Shown here in pieces: positions 10,989-22,059 of a DNA stretch of 64,000 nt. A program made the translations under genes and the position numbers. This stretch comes from Norana najaformis. Taxonomy: Eukaryota > Annelida > Clitellata > Crassiclitellata > Hormogastridae. Within the stretch, counting starts at the first letter, position 1. Every line of letters begins with the position of its first letter. The DNA lies in NCBI GenBank assembly GCA_964023275.1, contig OZ029927.1, positions 399,703 through 463,702 of the forward strand. The letters run 5' to 3'. Under the pieces are notes generated by a model. That model had not been told where the DNA came from. It was given only the letters and a program-made list of their open reading frames with translations, and searched no databases.

Positions 10989-12284
10989 ATGAACTTCATA
11001 TATTCATATAGTTCTCGTCTCATCAACATTAATCCTGAGAACATTAATAGCGCTGTCAAGAACATTTTGAATTTTACTGTGAGGCGCCATAGATCTAAAT
11101 ATATTGAAATTTATTCCCATTAAACTATAATTTAAAATAACTAAGAAACTGAGGGATTCGCTAAATATTTTCTAGCACAAGAACTAGGTTCTGTTCCACT
11201 TTTAATAGCAAGCACATCCATAAGAACACCATTTCCATCAACTCCAAATCTAATATCCACCTTCTTAACCGTACTAATTCTACTGAAGTTAGGTAGGGTA
11301 CTCTGTCACTTCTGATATCCTTCAATCTCACGAATCTCATTTCTAATTCTCTCAACAAGACAAAAAGTAGCCTCTCTCTGAATCTTAGCTTTCCTTTTAC
11401 CCCAAAATTCAAGATACTTTTTTATATCGAAAGCGGGAGCTAATGCTCTAGTAGGTAATTGTAATCTGACATTTATAAAGCGCCACTTCAAGAATAGACT
11501 CATCAGAGGCGCTCCCGACCCGAACCAGTGAGACCACTGTCAAATAATACAGTCTTCAGGCGCTTGCGAAACTGCGGAAGGGACAAACGGAGGAATTCAA
11601 GTCGGAGCTCTCGGGAAAGGCGATTCCAGCTATTAGGTCCAACATAGGCAAAGCTTCTAGACTGCGCTGTAGCAGTGCGCATACGAGGGACAGTCAGGAG
11701 TCCAAGGGAGGCCGACTGGAGAGTGCTACGGCCTGGAACCAAGGAGACGGAAATGCAGAAGTCCCTAAGATATGATGGAGCAGAGCCAACGAGACAATTA
11801 CGCATAAGCGTTAGGATCTTGAACTGGATATGCTGCTGAATGGGAAGCCAGTGTGGAGTGTCCCGCATAAAGGAAGTTGTATGGCCATACCTGGGGACGC
11901 CTCCAATAAGACGGGCAGCAGCATTGAGAACAGACTGAAGCTTGGAATAATAGGAATAAACCAAAGCCAAATGTGCTCACTTATAGCATACTCATCTATT
12001 GGCCATACTGAATTAATACTAAGACAAACATCAATCTACAAACCTCACGCATCAATTACTTATTTCATTATCTACTCCATTTTAATTACACCCTTATTTG
12101 TATGAATATGATTCTTATACATCAACTCATCTAGACAGATAAAGTAGCCTCACAAAGAACACCAACACAGCATATCCCCTTAGCCCTTTTATTATCGCTG
12201 GGCGGTTTACCATCCCTAAACAGGAATCACCCATAAAATTATAACAGTTATATTACTTGCAGAAAACACGATAATTATAGTATT
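10989..12284 (+). pseudogene. nad2: Mitochondrial nad2 (NUMT), split by a LINE
   Basis: NADH dehydrogenase subunit 2 remnant. It starts near MNFMYSYSS, continues with FWILLWGAMDLNML, and then KLGSGPLHFWYPSISR-like sequence (family: KLGxAPFHFW). The reading is cut at about 11,457 by a reverse-transcriptase fragment and resumes at about 11,952 with GMNQSQMCSLMAYSSIGHTE, then LLSLGGLPSLTGITHK-like sequence near 12,190-12,240. Several frameshifts are present. Removing the insertion restores a continuous ND2 alignment, so the LINE arrived after the mitochondrial DNA. Confidence 0.88.
11457..11951 (-). mobile_element. LINE-A 3' fragment inserted in NUMT nad2
   Basis: Minus-strand, 5'-truncated non-LTR retrotransposon. 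Its open frame (11,503 up to about 11,950) is the C-terminal part of a jockey/CR1-superfamily reverse transcriptase. It begins at LQSVLNAAARLIGGVPRYGH and continues with HWLPIQQHIQFKILTLMRNC, GSAPSYLRDF, RSFAYVGPNSWNRLSRELRL and FRKRLKTVLFDS. A short 3' UTR with a GGCGCTTTATAAATG-like block ends in GATTACAATTAC. No convincing target-site duplication is visible. Related 3' ends lie at 14,915 and 63,818. The frame is uninterrupted, so the insertion may be fairly young. Confidence 0.92.
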
Positions 12285-13757
12285 AGTACTCGTATTCTAG
12301 GCGTATGAGCTGGGACAGTTGGAGCAGGAATAAGACTTCTTATTCGCATCGAACTAATTAAGACAGCCTGGCGCTTTCCTAGGAGTAGATCAACAATATA
12401 ACACCAATATAACAGCCCATGCATTTGTAATGATTTTCTTCTCAGTTATGCCCGTATTCATTAGGAGATTTGGCAATTGATTATAATTATTACCCAAAAT
12501 AATAGGTACCCCAGACCTAGCCTTTCCCTGTATAAATAGCATGAGATTCTGACTTCACTGATTCTCCTGGTACCCTCCGCTGCAATAGAAGAAGGAGGAG
12601 GAACAGGGTGAACCGTCTGTCCTCCGTAGCTAGAAAACTAGCCCACGCCGGACCCTCAGTAAATCTAGCAATTTGTTAACTACACATAGCAGGTGCATCA
12701 TCAATTTTAGGTGCCATCAATTTCATCACCACGGTAATCAACATACGATGAAGAGGACTACGTTTAGAACGAATCCCGCTATTTTTATGAGCCATCGTAA
12801 TCACAGTTGTACTTCGACTCCTCCTCCTATATCTTCCAGTTCTTGCTTGAGCTATTGCTATGTTACTAACAGAACGAAAAATAAATACGTCCTTCTTCGA
12901 CCCTGCGGGGGGTGAAGACCCAATTCTCTATCAACATTTATTCTGATTTTTTGGTTACCCAGAAGAATACATTCTAATTCTCCCCGGATTTGGTGCAATC
13001 TGTCACACTGTAGCCCACTATACATGAACCCATTGGAGCCCGCGGAATAATCAATGCTATACTAGGAATCGCCGTTCTAGGATTTATTGTATGAGTACAC
13101 CACATATTCACAGTAGGTCTCAGCGTAGGCGCACGAGCCTACTTTACTGCGGTCATAATAATCATTGAGCAGTCCCAACAGGAATTAATGTATTCAGGTG
13201 ACTAGCCACCCTCCACCGATCAATACAGAAATATGAAACATCCATTCTATTGGCCTTGTGCTTCAGTTTTCTATTTACAACCGGAGGAATAACAAGAATC
13301 ATTTACACGATACTTATTATGTAGTAGCCCACTTCTACTATGTGCTAAAAATAGGGGCGCTGTTCGCGATCTTCGCTGCATTTACACGCTGTTTCCCCTA
13401 CTCACAGGCTTAACACTTCATACCCTACGAGACAGTACACACATTTTTCTAATATTTTTAGAAGTAACTATCACTCTCACAACTCTTTTTAGGTTTAAGT
13501 GGCATCCGCACGATATTCAGACAACTCAGATGCTTTTATAAAATGAAACGTAGCCTCATCTTTCGGGTCACTTTTATCTTTTGTAGCCATAGTAATATTT
13601 ATCTTCATTCTTTCAGAAGTTTTTGCACACAACGAAGAGTGGTTTCTAGGCCTCACATACCTACAGCATTAGACAGATCAGACTCAACCCTACCACTAGA
13701 TTCCCACAACCTGAGAGAAACAAAAATCATTACATATACTCACTTAAGTGAAAGCCA
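12285..13757 (+). pseudogene. cox1: Mitochondrial cox1 (NUMT)
   Basis: Cytochrome c oxidase subunit I remnant covering most of the gene but lacking the first ~20-30 codons. Landmarks: GVWAGTVGAGMSLLIRIEL near 12,300, [17 protein letters not shown] near 12,410, GAINFITTVINMRW near 12,710, FFDPAGG near 12,895, ILILPGFGAICH near 12,975, VHHMFTVGL near 13,095, [19 protein letters not shown] near 13,330, and the C-terminal DSHNLRETKIITYTHLSES. The CuB-site motif HPEVY reads YPEEY, so a copper-ligand His is gone. A short deletion occurs near 13,310. Frameshifts are numerous. Confidence 0.95.
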
Positions 13758-13774
13758 AGGTACCTATTTGTTAA

Positions 13775-13877
13775 TTATTTATTTATTTTATTTTATTTAT
13801 TTATTTAAAGCACTTATAACGCGCCCAATGTCAGTAAACCTGAATCTGAGGCGCGGAAATTAGGCCCGTGCAACCGA
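13775..13877 (-). mobile_element. Short LINE/SINE 3' end between cox1 and cox2
   Basis: Non-mitochondrial sequence between the cox1 end and the cox2 start, where trnN would be expected. On the minus strand it reads ...GGGCGCGTTATAAGTGCTTT followed by an (AAAT)n tail. A GCGC-containing 3' end plus a tetranucleotide tail resembles LINE/SINE 3' termini. The source element is not identified; a few trnN-like bases (GAAAGCCAAGG) precede it. Confidence 0.5.
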
Positions 13878-14606
13878 ATGGCTCACATAGAATGACAAAT
13901 TGAGGTCAACAGTTACCAGCCTTCCAAGACGCCGCGTCTTCAGTTATATACTCCAACTAATCTCATTCCACGACCATGCACTATTAATCTTAACCTTAGT
14001 GCTAACAGTAGCATAACCAATAGTTGGTCTTGCCTTCCTCGCACTAATAACAAGTAAGCAAGTAAATCGATACATCCTAGACGCTCAAACAATGGGAACT
14101 GTGAACAATTCTCCGCGCCCTTATTCTTCTGGTTCTCGCACTCCAATCCTCACGGATTTTATATATCGCAGATGAAGTAAGACAACCATCTCTCACTGTA
14201 AAACAATTGGACACCAATCATATTGGACATGAATATGCAGACTTCATAAATGTAGAAATAGACTCCTACATGCTTTCAACAACATATCTTATACCTGGCG
14301 ACTACCGGTTGCTAGAAGTTGATAACCGAATAGCAGTTCCTATACGATTAGAAATTTCGTCTTCTAATTACAGCCGCTGATCTAATTCGTTAATGAGCTG
14401 TACCTGCCCTGGCAATAAAAGTAGACGCCGATCCAGGACGCTTAAACAAAACCGGATTCATAACAACCCAACCTGGAAATTTCTACGGCCAACGACCAGA
14501 AATCTGCGGAGCAAATCACTCATTTATACCCATCGCAGGGGAGGAGGTTATAAAATGAATCTCACTTATAAAATGAATCTCACTTATAAAATGAATCTCA
14601 AGAAAT
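13878..14606 (+). pseudogene. cox2: Mitochondrial cox2 (NUMT)
   Basis: Cytochrome c oxidase subunit II remnant. It reads MAH near 13,878, FQDAASSV near 13,923, a frameshifted transmembrane region, DEVSQPSLTVK near 14,175, YEYADFINVEIDSYMLSTTY near 14,230, GDYRLLEVDNR near 14,298, PALAIKVDA near 14,406 and [11 protein letters not shown] near 14,500. The CuA motif GQCSEICG reads GQRPEICG, losing a copper-binding Cys. At the 3' end an 18-bp unit encoding MKWISL is present three times in tandem (14,552-14,605), which is not a cox2 feature. Confidence 0.93.
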
Positions 14607-14759
14607 GCAAGTCAAATCATAATAATGCCTTTTCTGTATACTGTAATCTGTGGTATACTATACTCTAACATATACAACAATCTATAGTATACTATACTAT
14701 GTGGTATACTCTACTAGATGGTATACTATCGTCTGTGATATACTATAATATGTAGTATG

Positions 14760-14914
14760 GCAGACTATTCTTTTCGATGTTCTGCCCTTAGGCAGGTCCA
14801 AGAATCTTACGACGCCACTCTTTTCTGTTCTGTGCCCTTTTCTTAACTTCTTTGTGGCCCCGTCTTCTTTCTTTATCAATCATCCGATCCAACAGCATAT
14901 TCATCCAACAGCAT
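14760..14914 (-). mobile_element. Possible SINE/LINE 3' piece in satellite
   Basis: On the minus strand it contains GGACCTGCCTAAGGGCAGAA, close to the 3' segment of SINE-2 at 52,660-52,680 (GGACCTGCCTTCGGGCAGAA). It abuts the LINE-A copy and, like it, interrupts the 17-bp satellite. Family assignment is tentative. Confidence 0.4.
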
Positions 14915-15240
14915 CGTAATCGTAATAGTATTCATAAATTTGTAAAGCTCCGCTTCAAGGTAGCCTCATCAGTGGCGCTCCCGGCCCATCGTCCCAGAAC
15001 TGGGGAATAATACGGTCTTCAAGCGCTTACGGAAGAGGGAGGGGGACAGGGAGAGAAGCTCCCGTCGAAGGTCAGCAGGTGTCATCCCAAGAGGCAGGAC
15101 CAGCAATAGCAAAGCTGCGGCGCTGACCGATGGCAGTTCGAGCTATAGAGGGACGGAGAGATCGCCCTGAACCGACGAACGCAGTGGTCTGCGGCCAGTA
15201 ATCCACAAGACAAAAACGGCCGTCAACCACATGCCTAATA
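14915..15240 (-). mobile_element. LINE-A 3' fragment in satellite
   Basis: Minus-strand C-terminal reverse-transcriptase remnant containing RSLRPSIARTAIGQRRSFAI and AGPASWDD, followed by a frameshifted FRKRLKTV-like end, a short UTR and an ATTACGATTACGATG tail. It corresponds in order to 11,457-11,951 but is more diverged. It is flanked on both sides by 17-bp satellite, so the satellite predates it. Confidence 0.8.
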
Positions 15241-16721
15241 GCATACATCCGTCCAATACTATACTCTGTGGACAAATACACTCTATGGTACACTCTCCTC
15301 TATGGTATACTATGCTCTGTGGTATATTATGCTGTCTGGTATGCTGTACTGTGTGGTATACTATATACTAAAGTAAATTAAACCCTATCGTAAACTACAC
15401 TCTGTGATGTACTATATGGCATTTTGTGCTCTGTGGAATATTACCCTCTAAGGTATATTTGCCCTATGGCATACTATCCTTCATGGTATACTGTACACTA
15501 TAATCTACAGCGCTCTGTGGTATGTCGTGCTCTAAGGTATATAAAACCTTATGGTATACTATACTCTGTGGTATGCTATATAATTCGTTATACGAAATGG
15601 TATACTATTTTGTCATTTTGTCATACTATACTGTATGTTATACCATATGGTATATTGTAGTCTGTGATAGTCTATACTCCATGCTATACTATACTCTGTG
15701 GTATACTGATCTCTAAGGTACACTATACTCTATGGTAAACGATATTATGTCGTATAGAATACTCTTTAGTATACCATACTCTATGGTATACAATACTCCA
15801 TGGTATACTATACTCCATGATAAACGATATTATGTCGTATACAATACACTATGGCATACTATGCCGTATGGGATTCAATGCTCTACGATGTACTATACGT
15901 CATAGTAAACTACATGGGGCTTCATAGTAAACTAAATGGGGTAGTAGACTATGCTATATATCATTACTTTCCTCTATGGTATAATATATTCTATGGTATA
16001 CTTTTTATAGGATACTCTGTATGGTATACCATATTCTATGGTATTCTATCTTTTGTTGTATACTTTGATATACTATTATCTATGCTATACTATTATCTAC
16101 AGTGTTATATACTCTGTAGTATACTGTACACTATGATATGCTAACCTCTCTAGTATACTATACGCCATGGTATACTATACGCTAATGTATACTTTATGAT
16201 TTAATTTCCTCGGTATACCACACTGCTGTACTTTAGGGCATAGCAAAATCTCCGGGACTCTACACTCTGTGTTATATTATGCTCTATGTTATACTGTACT
16301 CTATGGTATACCATCCTCTGTGGTATGTTATGCTCTTTGGTATGGTACAGTATGTAATATATGCTATAGTCTATTGTTTATTGCACACTATAGTATACTA
16401 TGATCTGTAGTATTCTGTGATGTATGGTTTTATATACGCCGTGGTTCCGTGTATATAGGATGGTATTTAACTCACGCTTTGGAGCCTTATATACGATGTT
16501 AGTACAGAGTTCTCATCAGGCAGACATGATTATGGATCGGATATTTACTCATGTTGTGGGGTCTTATATACATTGTACGAATAGAACCGTCACATGAAGG
16601 CATATATACACAGGAACTGACAATAACGTGAAGACTCCGAGACCGCACGAACCACTCGCGATTAGTCTATAAATGTCTACCTAATATTGGTATAATGTAT
16701 TTGTAGGCCTTTATAGGCTAC

Positions 16722-16885
16722 TGTTTTGGTGAGAGCGCTCGACTTGTAACGCGGACAGCGTGGGATCGACCCTGTTATGAAACGGTTACTGGGTATAGGG
16801 ACCTTCAGCAAGTCCTTTAATGCACAGTTGTTCCGCGCTTTTGACTGATGCTTAGTCATTTGGTCGTGGCGCTCAATGAATGCAT
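16722..16885 (+). mobile_element. SINE-1 copy (tRNA-derived)
   Basis: Shares its whole length with 33,014-33,193: a tRNA-like head (GGTGAGAGCGCTCGACTTG, then GGGATCGACCC in the B-box position), a core GACCTTCAGCAAGTCCTTTA, and an end resembling GGCGCTCAATGAATGCATAA. The head carries A- and B-box-like elements of a pol III promoter, the hallmark of tRNA-derived SINEs. Confidence 0.75.
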
Positions 16886-18814
16886 AAATAAAAGTATGCA
16901 CATTGTGCATATATTTATAAATGTAGGCCTATATTTGTAACACGTGCCTCGGTGTTTCCACTGCATGTGATAGACTTATACACGCACACGCACGCACGCA
17001 CACACATGTTGCAATAGTTAAGTCCAGTAAGAAGTAAGCTCCTTTTAGCTGCTATGCGCCTCCTGTTCAATGGCTTTTGCCGTTTTTATGAACATTGCTC
17101 CTTCCGTAACGCTGTATACGCACGGGCAAGACAATTAAGTTTTATCCAGCCGCCCAAGCTTTTAACCAAAGCTCAGTTGGATGCCATCGATTTCTACTAC
17201 CGTTTTTCCCGCTATACGATCCGACGAATATTACTTCTAAGTCTACAGTCCTTTCACTGAGAACGGAGCGGTTTAGTCCAGCTGTCAATAATTCTGTGTT
17301 CTGTTCTTCCCTCGCACGGACTTGGGTGCATAGATTACTTGGTTAACTAATGAATTCCTTGAATCGTCTTTATGTGCAGGGTAAATTCCACTGAAAATTA
17401 TGTTTCTCTTGAAGAGGCGCTATAAAAATTTACTATTACAATAATGATAGCTACGTCCGTTTGGCCAGTGGCGCTGCTGTAAATTGTTTCCCAGAAAAAA
17501 TCGGGTCCACTTTGTATGACTTGGAATCGAATAAGCGTTTCAGAATATATGCGAGATATTACTGCGTCTAATAATCGTCTGTAAAAACTGTTTTGGCCCT
17601 GAACTACATCTGCATTCGTATGTCACAAATTTAAGCACTACTGGCTTCGTTAGCTACATGGGTTAACGCGTACATCAATGCCACTCTGCGCCTTTACATT
17701 TGAATTTATATTTAGACGATATAGGCCTCACTGGTTTCGACAACGGCTTATAAACGTCCCAAGAATCGTTAAGGTTTTGCGAATCTCCGAGAAATTTCGT
17801 TTGATTATTGCATGTTCTCATTTTGTAATAAAATTTTTGTAATTATAATGAATACAATGACTTACATACGTATGTATGCATGAATGATGCACGTATATAT
17901 GCATGTATGTAGTTGTGCATGTATATATGTAAGGGTAGCATTGTATGTGTGTATGCGTATATCTTTGTTTGTATGTATATATGTATAAATGTATGTCCGT
18001 GTGTAGTATTTTATATACATGTATGTACATATCTCAATTTTTTATTTAGCTCCTTTAGGGACCATTCAAAACCCGGATGGTGAGATGGTACAGTGTACAA
18101 ACAATTATCCTGTAATAAAGCATGTATCTAGCTCAACTTCAATCACTGTCAACTACTCACCGATTCTCGACGAGATAGTAGTCGCGATGTTTGTCGAAAC
18201 AACGGCCTCTTTCTTGCTGGACTGAGCGGATGTTGTGATGACGTCTGAAGCGTTGATGTCAACCCACCGACCGCTGCCACTTTCGGGGGGGAAATTGCAT
18301 GCGGCTCTTCCCACTAGTTCTGCAAAAATAAAAGATCCCTTCTTTGATGCCGTAATTCGCAAAGCGGTCGGACATACAGGCGAGTATTCTTAAAAGGGCG
18401 CTACATAAATGATGCTTTAAATACCAACAATACCAACAATGACTACACTGTGAGCGGGAAAAAAATTAATCGTTCACAGTGTATTTGAAGGAATCTTCGT
18501 TATTCCCCGTCTTGTCCAGAAGGAGACGTCCTCAAACTGAACTTACATTCTTTTACTGAACATACATTTCCACCACATATTTCCTGGGAAGCAACATATG
18601 TTAGTATCCAGGTCATATTCGTATATGTGGTTTGCCAGGTCCGACTTCTACATAACATGGCTCAATTGTCAAGAGTCAATTGGAGTCATAATAGAACACG
18701 ACGCATAACGGAATTTGTGGCCAGTGTCCACAGACAATACATTAAAAAACATTTGTAAGTTGATGATGTTCTCCTTACAAAGTTTAGAAGTGTACATTGA
18801 AGGCTGGCAACAGA
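16886..18814. other. Intergenic with (ATGT)n tracts
   Basis: No supported gene. Simple repeats: CGCA/CACA near 16,984-17,006 and TGTATGTA-type repeats at 17,860-18,030. A 68-codon plus-strand frame at 17,054-17,260 and overlapping frames at 18,019-18,362 have no recognisable domain. Near 18,396 GGGCGCTACATAAATG followed by AATACCAACAATACCAACAA looks like a LINE 3' end with a short tail. Confidence 0.5.
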
Positions 18815-19026
18815 CAACATTAAGAACCAAAGACAGACCGGAAGCGGCGAGTTTTCAGTTTAGAGCGAAAGTCTATAGTCTCGGTAAAAGAGTTGCGGAG
18901 ATGAGGAGGTAGAGACTTACAGATGGAGGGACCAGCAACTGCTCTGACTGAATCCCGGTTAAACAGAGGGCCTACAAGAAGTGTACCATGTAAGAAAGAG
19001 CCCCCGATGAAGTTAATCTCGGCCAT
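18815..19026 (-). pseudogene. LINE reverse-transcriptase C-terminal remnant
   Basis: A minus-strand frame contains VAGPSICKSLPPHLRNSF and FRSKLKTRRFRS. These match the conserved end of CR1/L2/jockey-type reverse transcriptases (family: AGPxxWNSLPxxLR ... FRxxLKTxLF). The Trp-Asn of the motif is replaced by Cys-Lys, consistent with decay. No upstream polymerase motifs are visible, so it is a short 5'-truncated insertion. Confidence 0.65.
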
Positions 19027-19289
19027 TTGTCACTCAGTTTGCAATCATGTCTGATGTCATCTGCTAAAAGATGATTGCTGCTGACCATCAGACATTTCAT
19101 CCGATAACTATTCGGTCAGTTACATCGAAAATTGATGAGACAACCAACAATCGCAGACAGAACATGATATTTGTAGGTTTGTTTCCTTTCCTTTCCTCTT
19201 GTGATCTCTTGAGCGTCCAGTGAAAAGACCCTTTAGCTACTGGCAGAAGTTATTAGTTTATAAGGCGCAATATTAAGTTTCTTGAATCA

Positions 19290-19490
19290 TACATGCATCC
19301 ATACATACATACATAAATACATACATGCACGCATGTATACATGCATGCATATATACATAAATACATGCGAACAAACATACATACATAACTACATACAAAT
19401 ATAGATACACACATACATAGATGCACACATACATGTACACATGCATAAATAAATACAAACAAACATGCATACATACATACACACATACAA
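19290..19490. repeat. (ATAC)n degenerate microsatellite
   Basis: CATACATA-type tetranucleotides with interruptions. Cys/Tyr/Met-rich minus-strand frames across it are artefacts. Confidence 0.9.
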
Positions 19491-19579
19491 TAATGCGTAC
19501 ATACAGTACCATGTTAAATTAGTTTAGAAGTTGGAGGCTGTTTTGCGTAATATCGATTCATATTAAGGTAGGTTTATCA

Positions 19580-19805
19580 TTTAAATCACATTAGATTACA
19601 TCACAACACATGCAATGCAAATCTAACGGCATAAGAAATGTAACTCAGCATAAGTCTTTAAATAACTCAAAACTAACGGCATAAGCCCATAAGTGAATCA
19701 GATCTAACGGCATAAGATACATGTAGGCAACTCAGAACTAAAGACATAATTCTATAGGTAGTTCGAATCAAAGGCACTAGACTATAGGTAACTCAAAACT
19801 AGTAG
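19580..19805. repeat. Short degenerate tandem repeat, CTAACGGCATAAG
   Basis: The block CTAACGGCATAAG recurs at about 19,622, 19,672 and 19,708, with decayed copies after it and intervening AACTCA/AACTCAAAA. Roughly four to five units of about 40-50 bp. Confidence 0.65.
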
Positions 19806-20127
19806 CGACGATTTATTGGATTGGATGGAAAGAACTGTAAGAACAAAGAACAGCTCACAAGAACAGCTTATGTGGCTAGAAAGGTCTATTGTCCGGAGCT
19901 GGAATTCTAAGAAATATAAAAGCCTAGAGCATCCATTCAGTGTGGTTTAAACCGTATGCGTCGACAAACTATGATTGTAATTGATCCATTGACTTATGAC
20001 TCAATTAACCGATAGCCTGTCGTCCAGTTGAATGCGCGACGCTCCTTCGTATCGGAAAATCGATCTCCACGCATACACCGACCAGACGGATTGATTACCG
20101 CCTGTCGCTCACCTGCCACCATGGGCC

Positions 20128-20192
20128 GCTCGAGACAGACAGACACACACACAGACACACAGACACACACACAGACACACAGACAGACACAC
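20128..20192. repeat. (CAGACACA)n microsatellite
   Basis: Alternating CAGACAGA and CACACACA repeats. 19,806-20,127 contains nothing recognised. Confidence 0.85.
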
Positions 20193-21472
20193 AGAGAAGA
20201 GAGTTTTCTAAGCCCACCCTCTATGCATTGTCAGTTGCATCAATCAGAGCTGATACAGTTAGCGAGCTATGACGTACATTGCTACAAGACTTAGCCGGTC
20301 AGTCAGACAGGCGAACAGACAGACGACAGACAGGCAGACATAGAGACTTGTATATATGTTGCAGGCAAGCAACTGTTATAGACAACTTATTATGTTTCAA
20401 TTTGAATTCACTTTTACTGGAGCATAATTATGTTTTAAAGAATCTTAGTTAAGTATATTCTGTCTTAAAGCAGGACAGAAGAACCTTACAGATAGGCTAT
20501 CGGGAAAAGGACCCTCCGTATTTAAATCTAGGTCAAGATAAATTTCTGTGCAAGAAAAAGATGTCGGTGTTGGAAGACAATATTTTCCGTTGAATTTATT
20601 GCGACCACTTGGCTCAGCACGTCCAAGTGTTTGCTCACCCTCCTCTCAGACTCGTCTGCCCTCGACTTAACCTTTTCTTGAATCAGGTCGATCATGTCTC
20701 CGCCGCTGAAATCTAGGTCATGATTGGCCCTAAACAAATCGATAACTACTCCGATCCTCTGACGTTTTATTGCTTAGCAATTGACCCAGAACGCTGCTTG
20801 CACGGTTGCCATGGTGGCTAGGGTACAAGGAGCGAAAAGTTAGGGGCAGGGCCTCAATCTGCCGATCGACAAAGATCGCCTCTGTAAATTTCCGGAGTAA
20901 AAGTCTCAAGCTGAAATAAGACATTTCCGTAAATCATTCGAGATTTGCTTTTCTATCTCTTTATTTTGCCCTTTAACGGGTTTTCCTTTTTTCTCTCTCA
21001 AAGTCTTTCTATGAGTTTGTATGGTTTCTTATTTGCTAAAGTTAAACGAGATATTCCGGGAATTCATCACAGTCTATTTAGAAGTGTCTTCCTTTCTCTT
21101 TGTTTTGTTTTTTATCGTTTTTTTCTGGGGTTTTCTCCCAAAGCGTCTTTTGGATATAGATATTTCTTGTTTGTTAAATTAAATTTGTCTGTCTTTCTGT
21201 GGTTCTTTGCCTCTGTTCCTCTGTGTGGCTTTGAATGCCCTTGTGTTTATCTTCTTCTGTTTCACTTCGTGGTTTTTTTCGCCCTACCTCAGTCTTTTGT
21301 GTTTTTGTGAGCGGGTACATATGTGTATCGAGCTGCGTCTGTTTGTCCCTGTGTCAACTTGTCTATGTGTGTGTTTGTGTGTGTGTGTGTCTGTCTGTCT
21401 CTCTGATATCATACTTCATATTCGATCTGATATTCACTTGTCGGAGAAGATTGCTTATATCATGACCCTCAC
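20193..21472. other. Intergenic; one unexplained hydrophilic frame
   Basis: No assigned gene. The minus-strand frame 20,528-20,737 contains FSGGDMIDLIQEKVKSRADE, a charged helix-like stretch, and the overlapping frame 20,730-20,924 may be its upstream part after a frameshift. It could be a decayed transposon ORF or an exon; I do not recognise it. The Phe-rich plus-strand frames at 20,945-21,310 lie in T-rich DNA and look spurious. Confidence 0.4.
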
Positions 21473-21553
<81 letters not shown>

Positions 21554-21554
21554 C
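21473..21554. repeat. (ATT)n microsatellite
   Basis: About 27 perfect ATT units. The poly-Ile frame across it is an artefact. Confidence 0.97.
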
Positions 21555-22059
21555 AATTAGTTATTAACTGACTTGTTAATTAATTATCAACTTCTATAGT
21601 GCCATTTTCTAATGCACAAGGCATCAACCGATGGTCCACCAAAGTCAAGCCGCAGTTAGGTCAATATCCAGAAGATCAGTCCATTAAGACAGAGAGGCAG
21701 CCTATGGTGGATAAGCAGTTTGTAAAAAATGTCTTCAGCTAGAACGAAATGACAGAAGCGACTGAGCAGCACGAACAGACACAGGGAGGGAGTTACAAAA
21801 TCTAAGTCCAGCAACCGAAAAACCAGTTCATTAAGAACAGTTGAAGCAACAGAGAAAGGCAATCGTTGCTGTTGCTATCGAGGCATTGGTTGCCATTGGC
21901 ATCAGATGCTCTCTTCGCAATCCTGAGCCGAGCCATTTGTTCATTCTGATCGGTCAAAATGTGGACACGTGTACAGATGAACGCACGCCACGCCAGCCAT
22001 TCAGCGAGGCAAACAGGCAGACGAGGCAGGAATTCCTTACGTTTTGTATCTGAGGTCTG
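21555..22059. other. Intergenic, nothing recognised
   Basis: Short frames only; no repeat match found inside the window. Confidence 0.5.

Larger units (their letters stand above)
9905..14606 (+). other. Nuclear copy of mitochondrial DNA (NUMT)
   Basis: A colinear series of mitochondrial gene remnants in the order nad4, nad1, trnI, trnK, nad3, trnS1, nad2, cox1, cox2, all on the plus strand. From nad1 rightward this matches the gene order known for annelids. Reading requires TGA as Trp, ATA as Met and AGA as Ser. Frameshifts, internal deletions, loss of catalytic residues, a LINE inside nad2 and an insertion between cox1 and cox2 show that it is a non-functional nuclear insertion. The segment carrying the rRNA genes, which separates nad4 and nad1 in annelid mtDNA, is absent. 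It may start slightly left of 9905. Confidence 0.93.
14625..16450. repeat. 17-bp GTATAC-rich satellite
   Basis: Degenerate tandem array with consensus close to CTCTATGGTATACTATA (17 bp), each unit centred on the palindromic hexamer GTATAC. It starts directly after the NUMT, is interrupted at about 14,760-15,245 by mobile-element sequence, and fades out near 16,450. Open frames on either strand (for example 15,424-15,660 and 15,851-16,144) are by-products. The bases 16,451-16,720 hold no gene. Confidence 0.9.

Noticed and set aside
13940-14146. Minus-strand frame opposite cox2
   Set aside because: Antisense to a clear mitochondrial cox2 remnant.
21207-21560. 117-codon plus-strand frame ending in poly-Ile
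   Set aside because: T-rich DNA followed by (ATT)n; low-complexity artefact.
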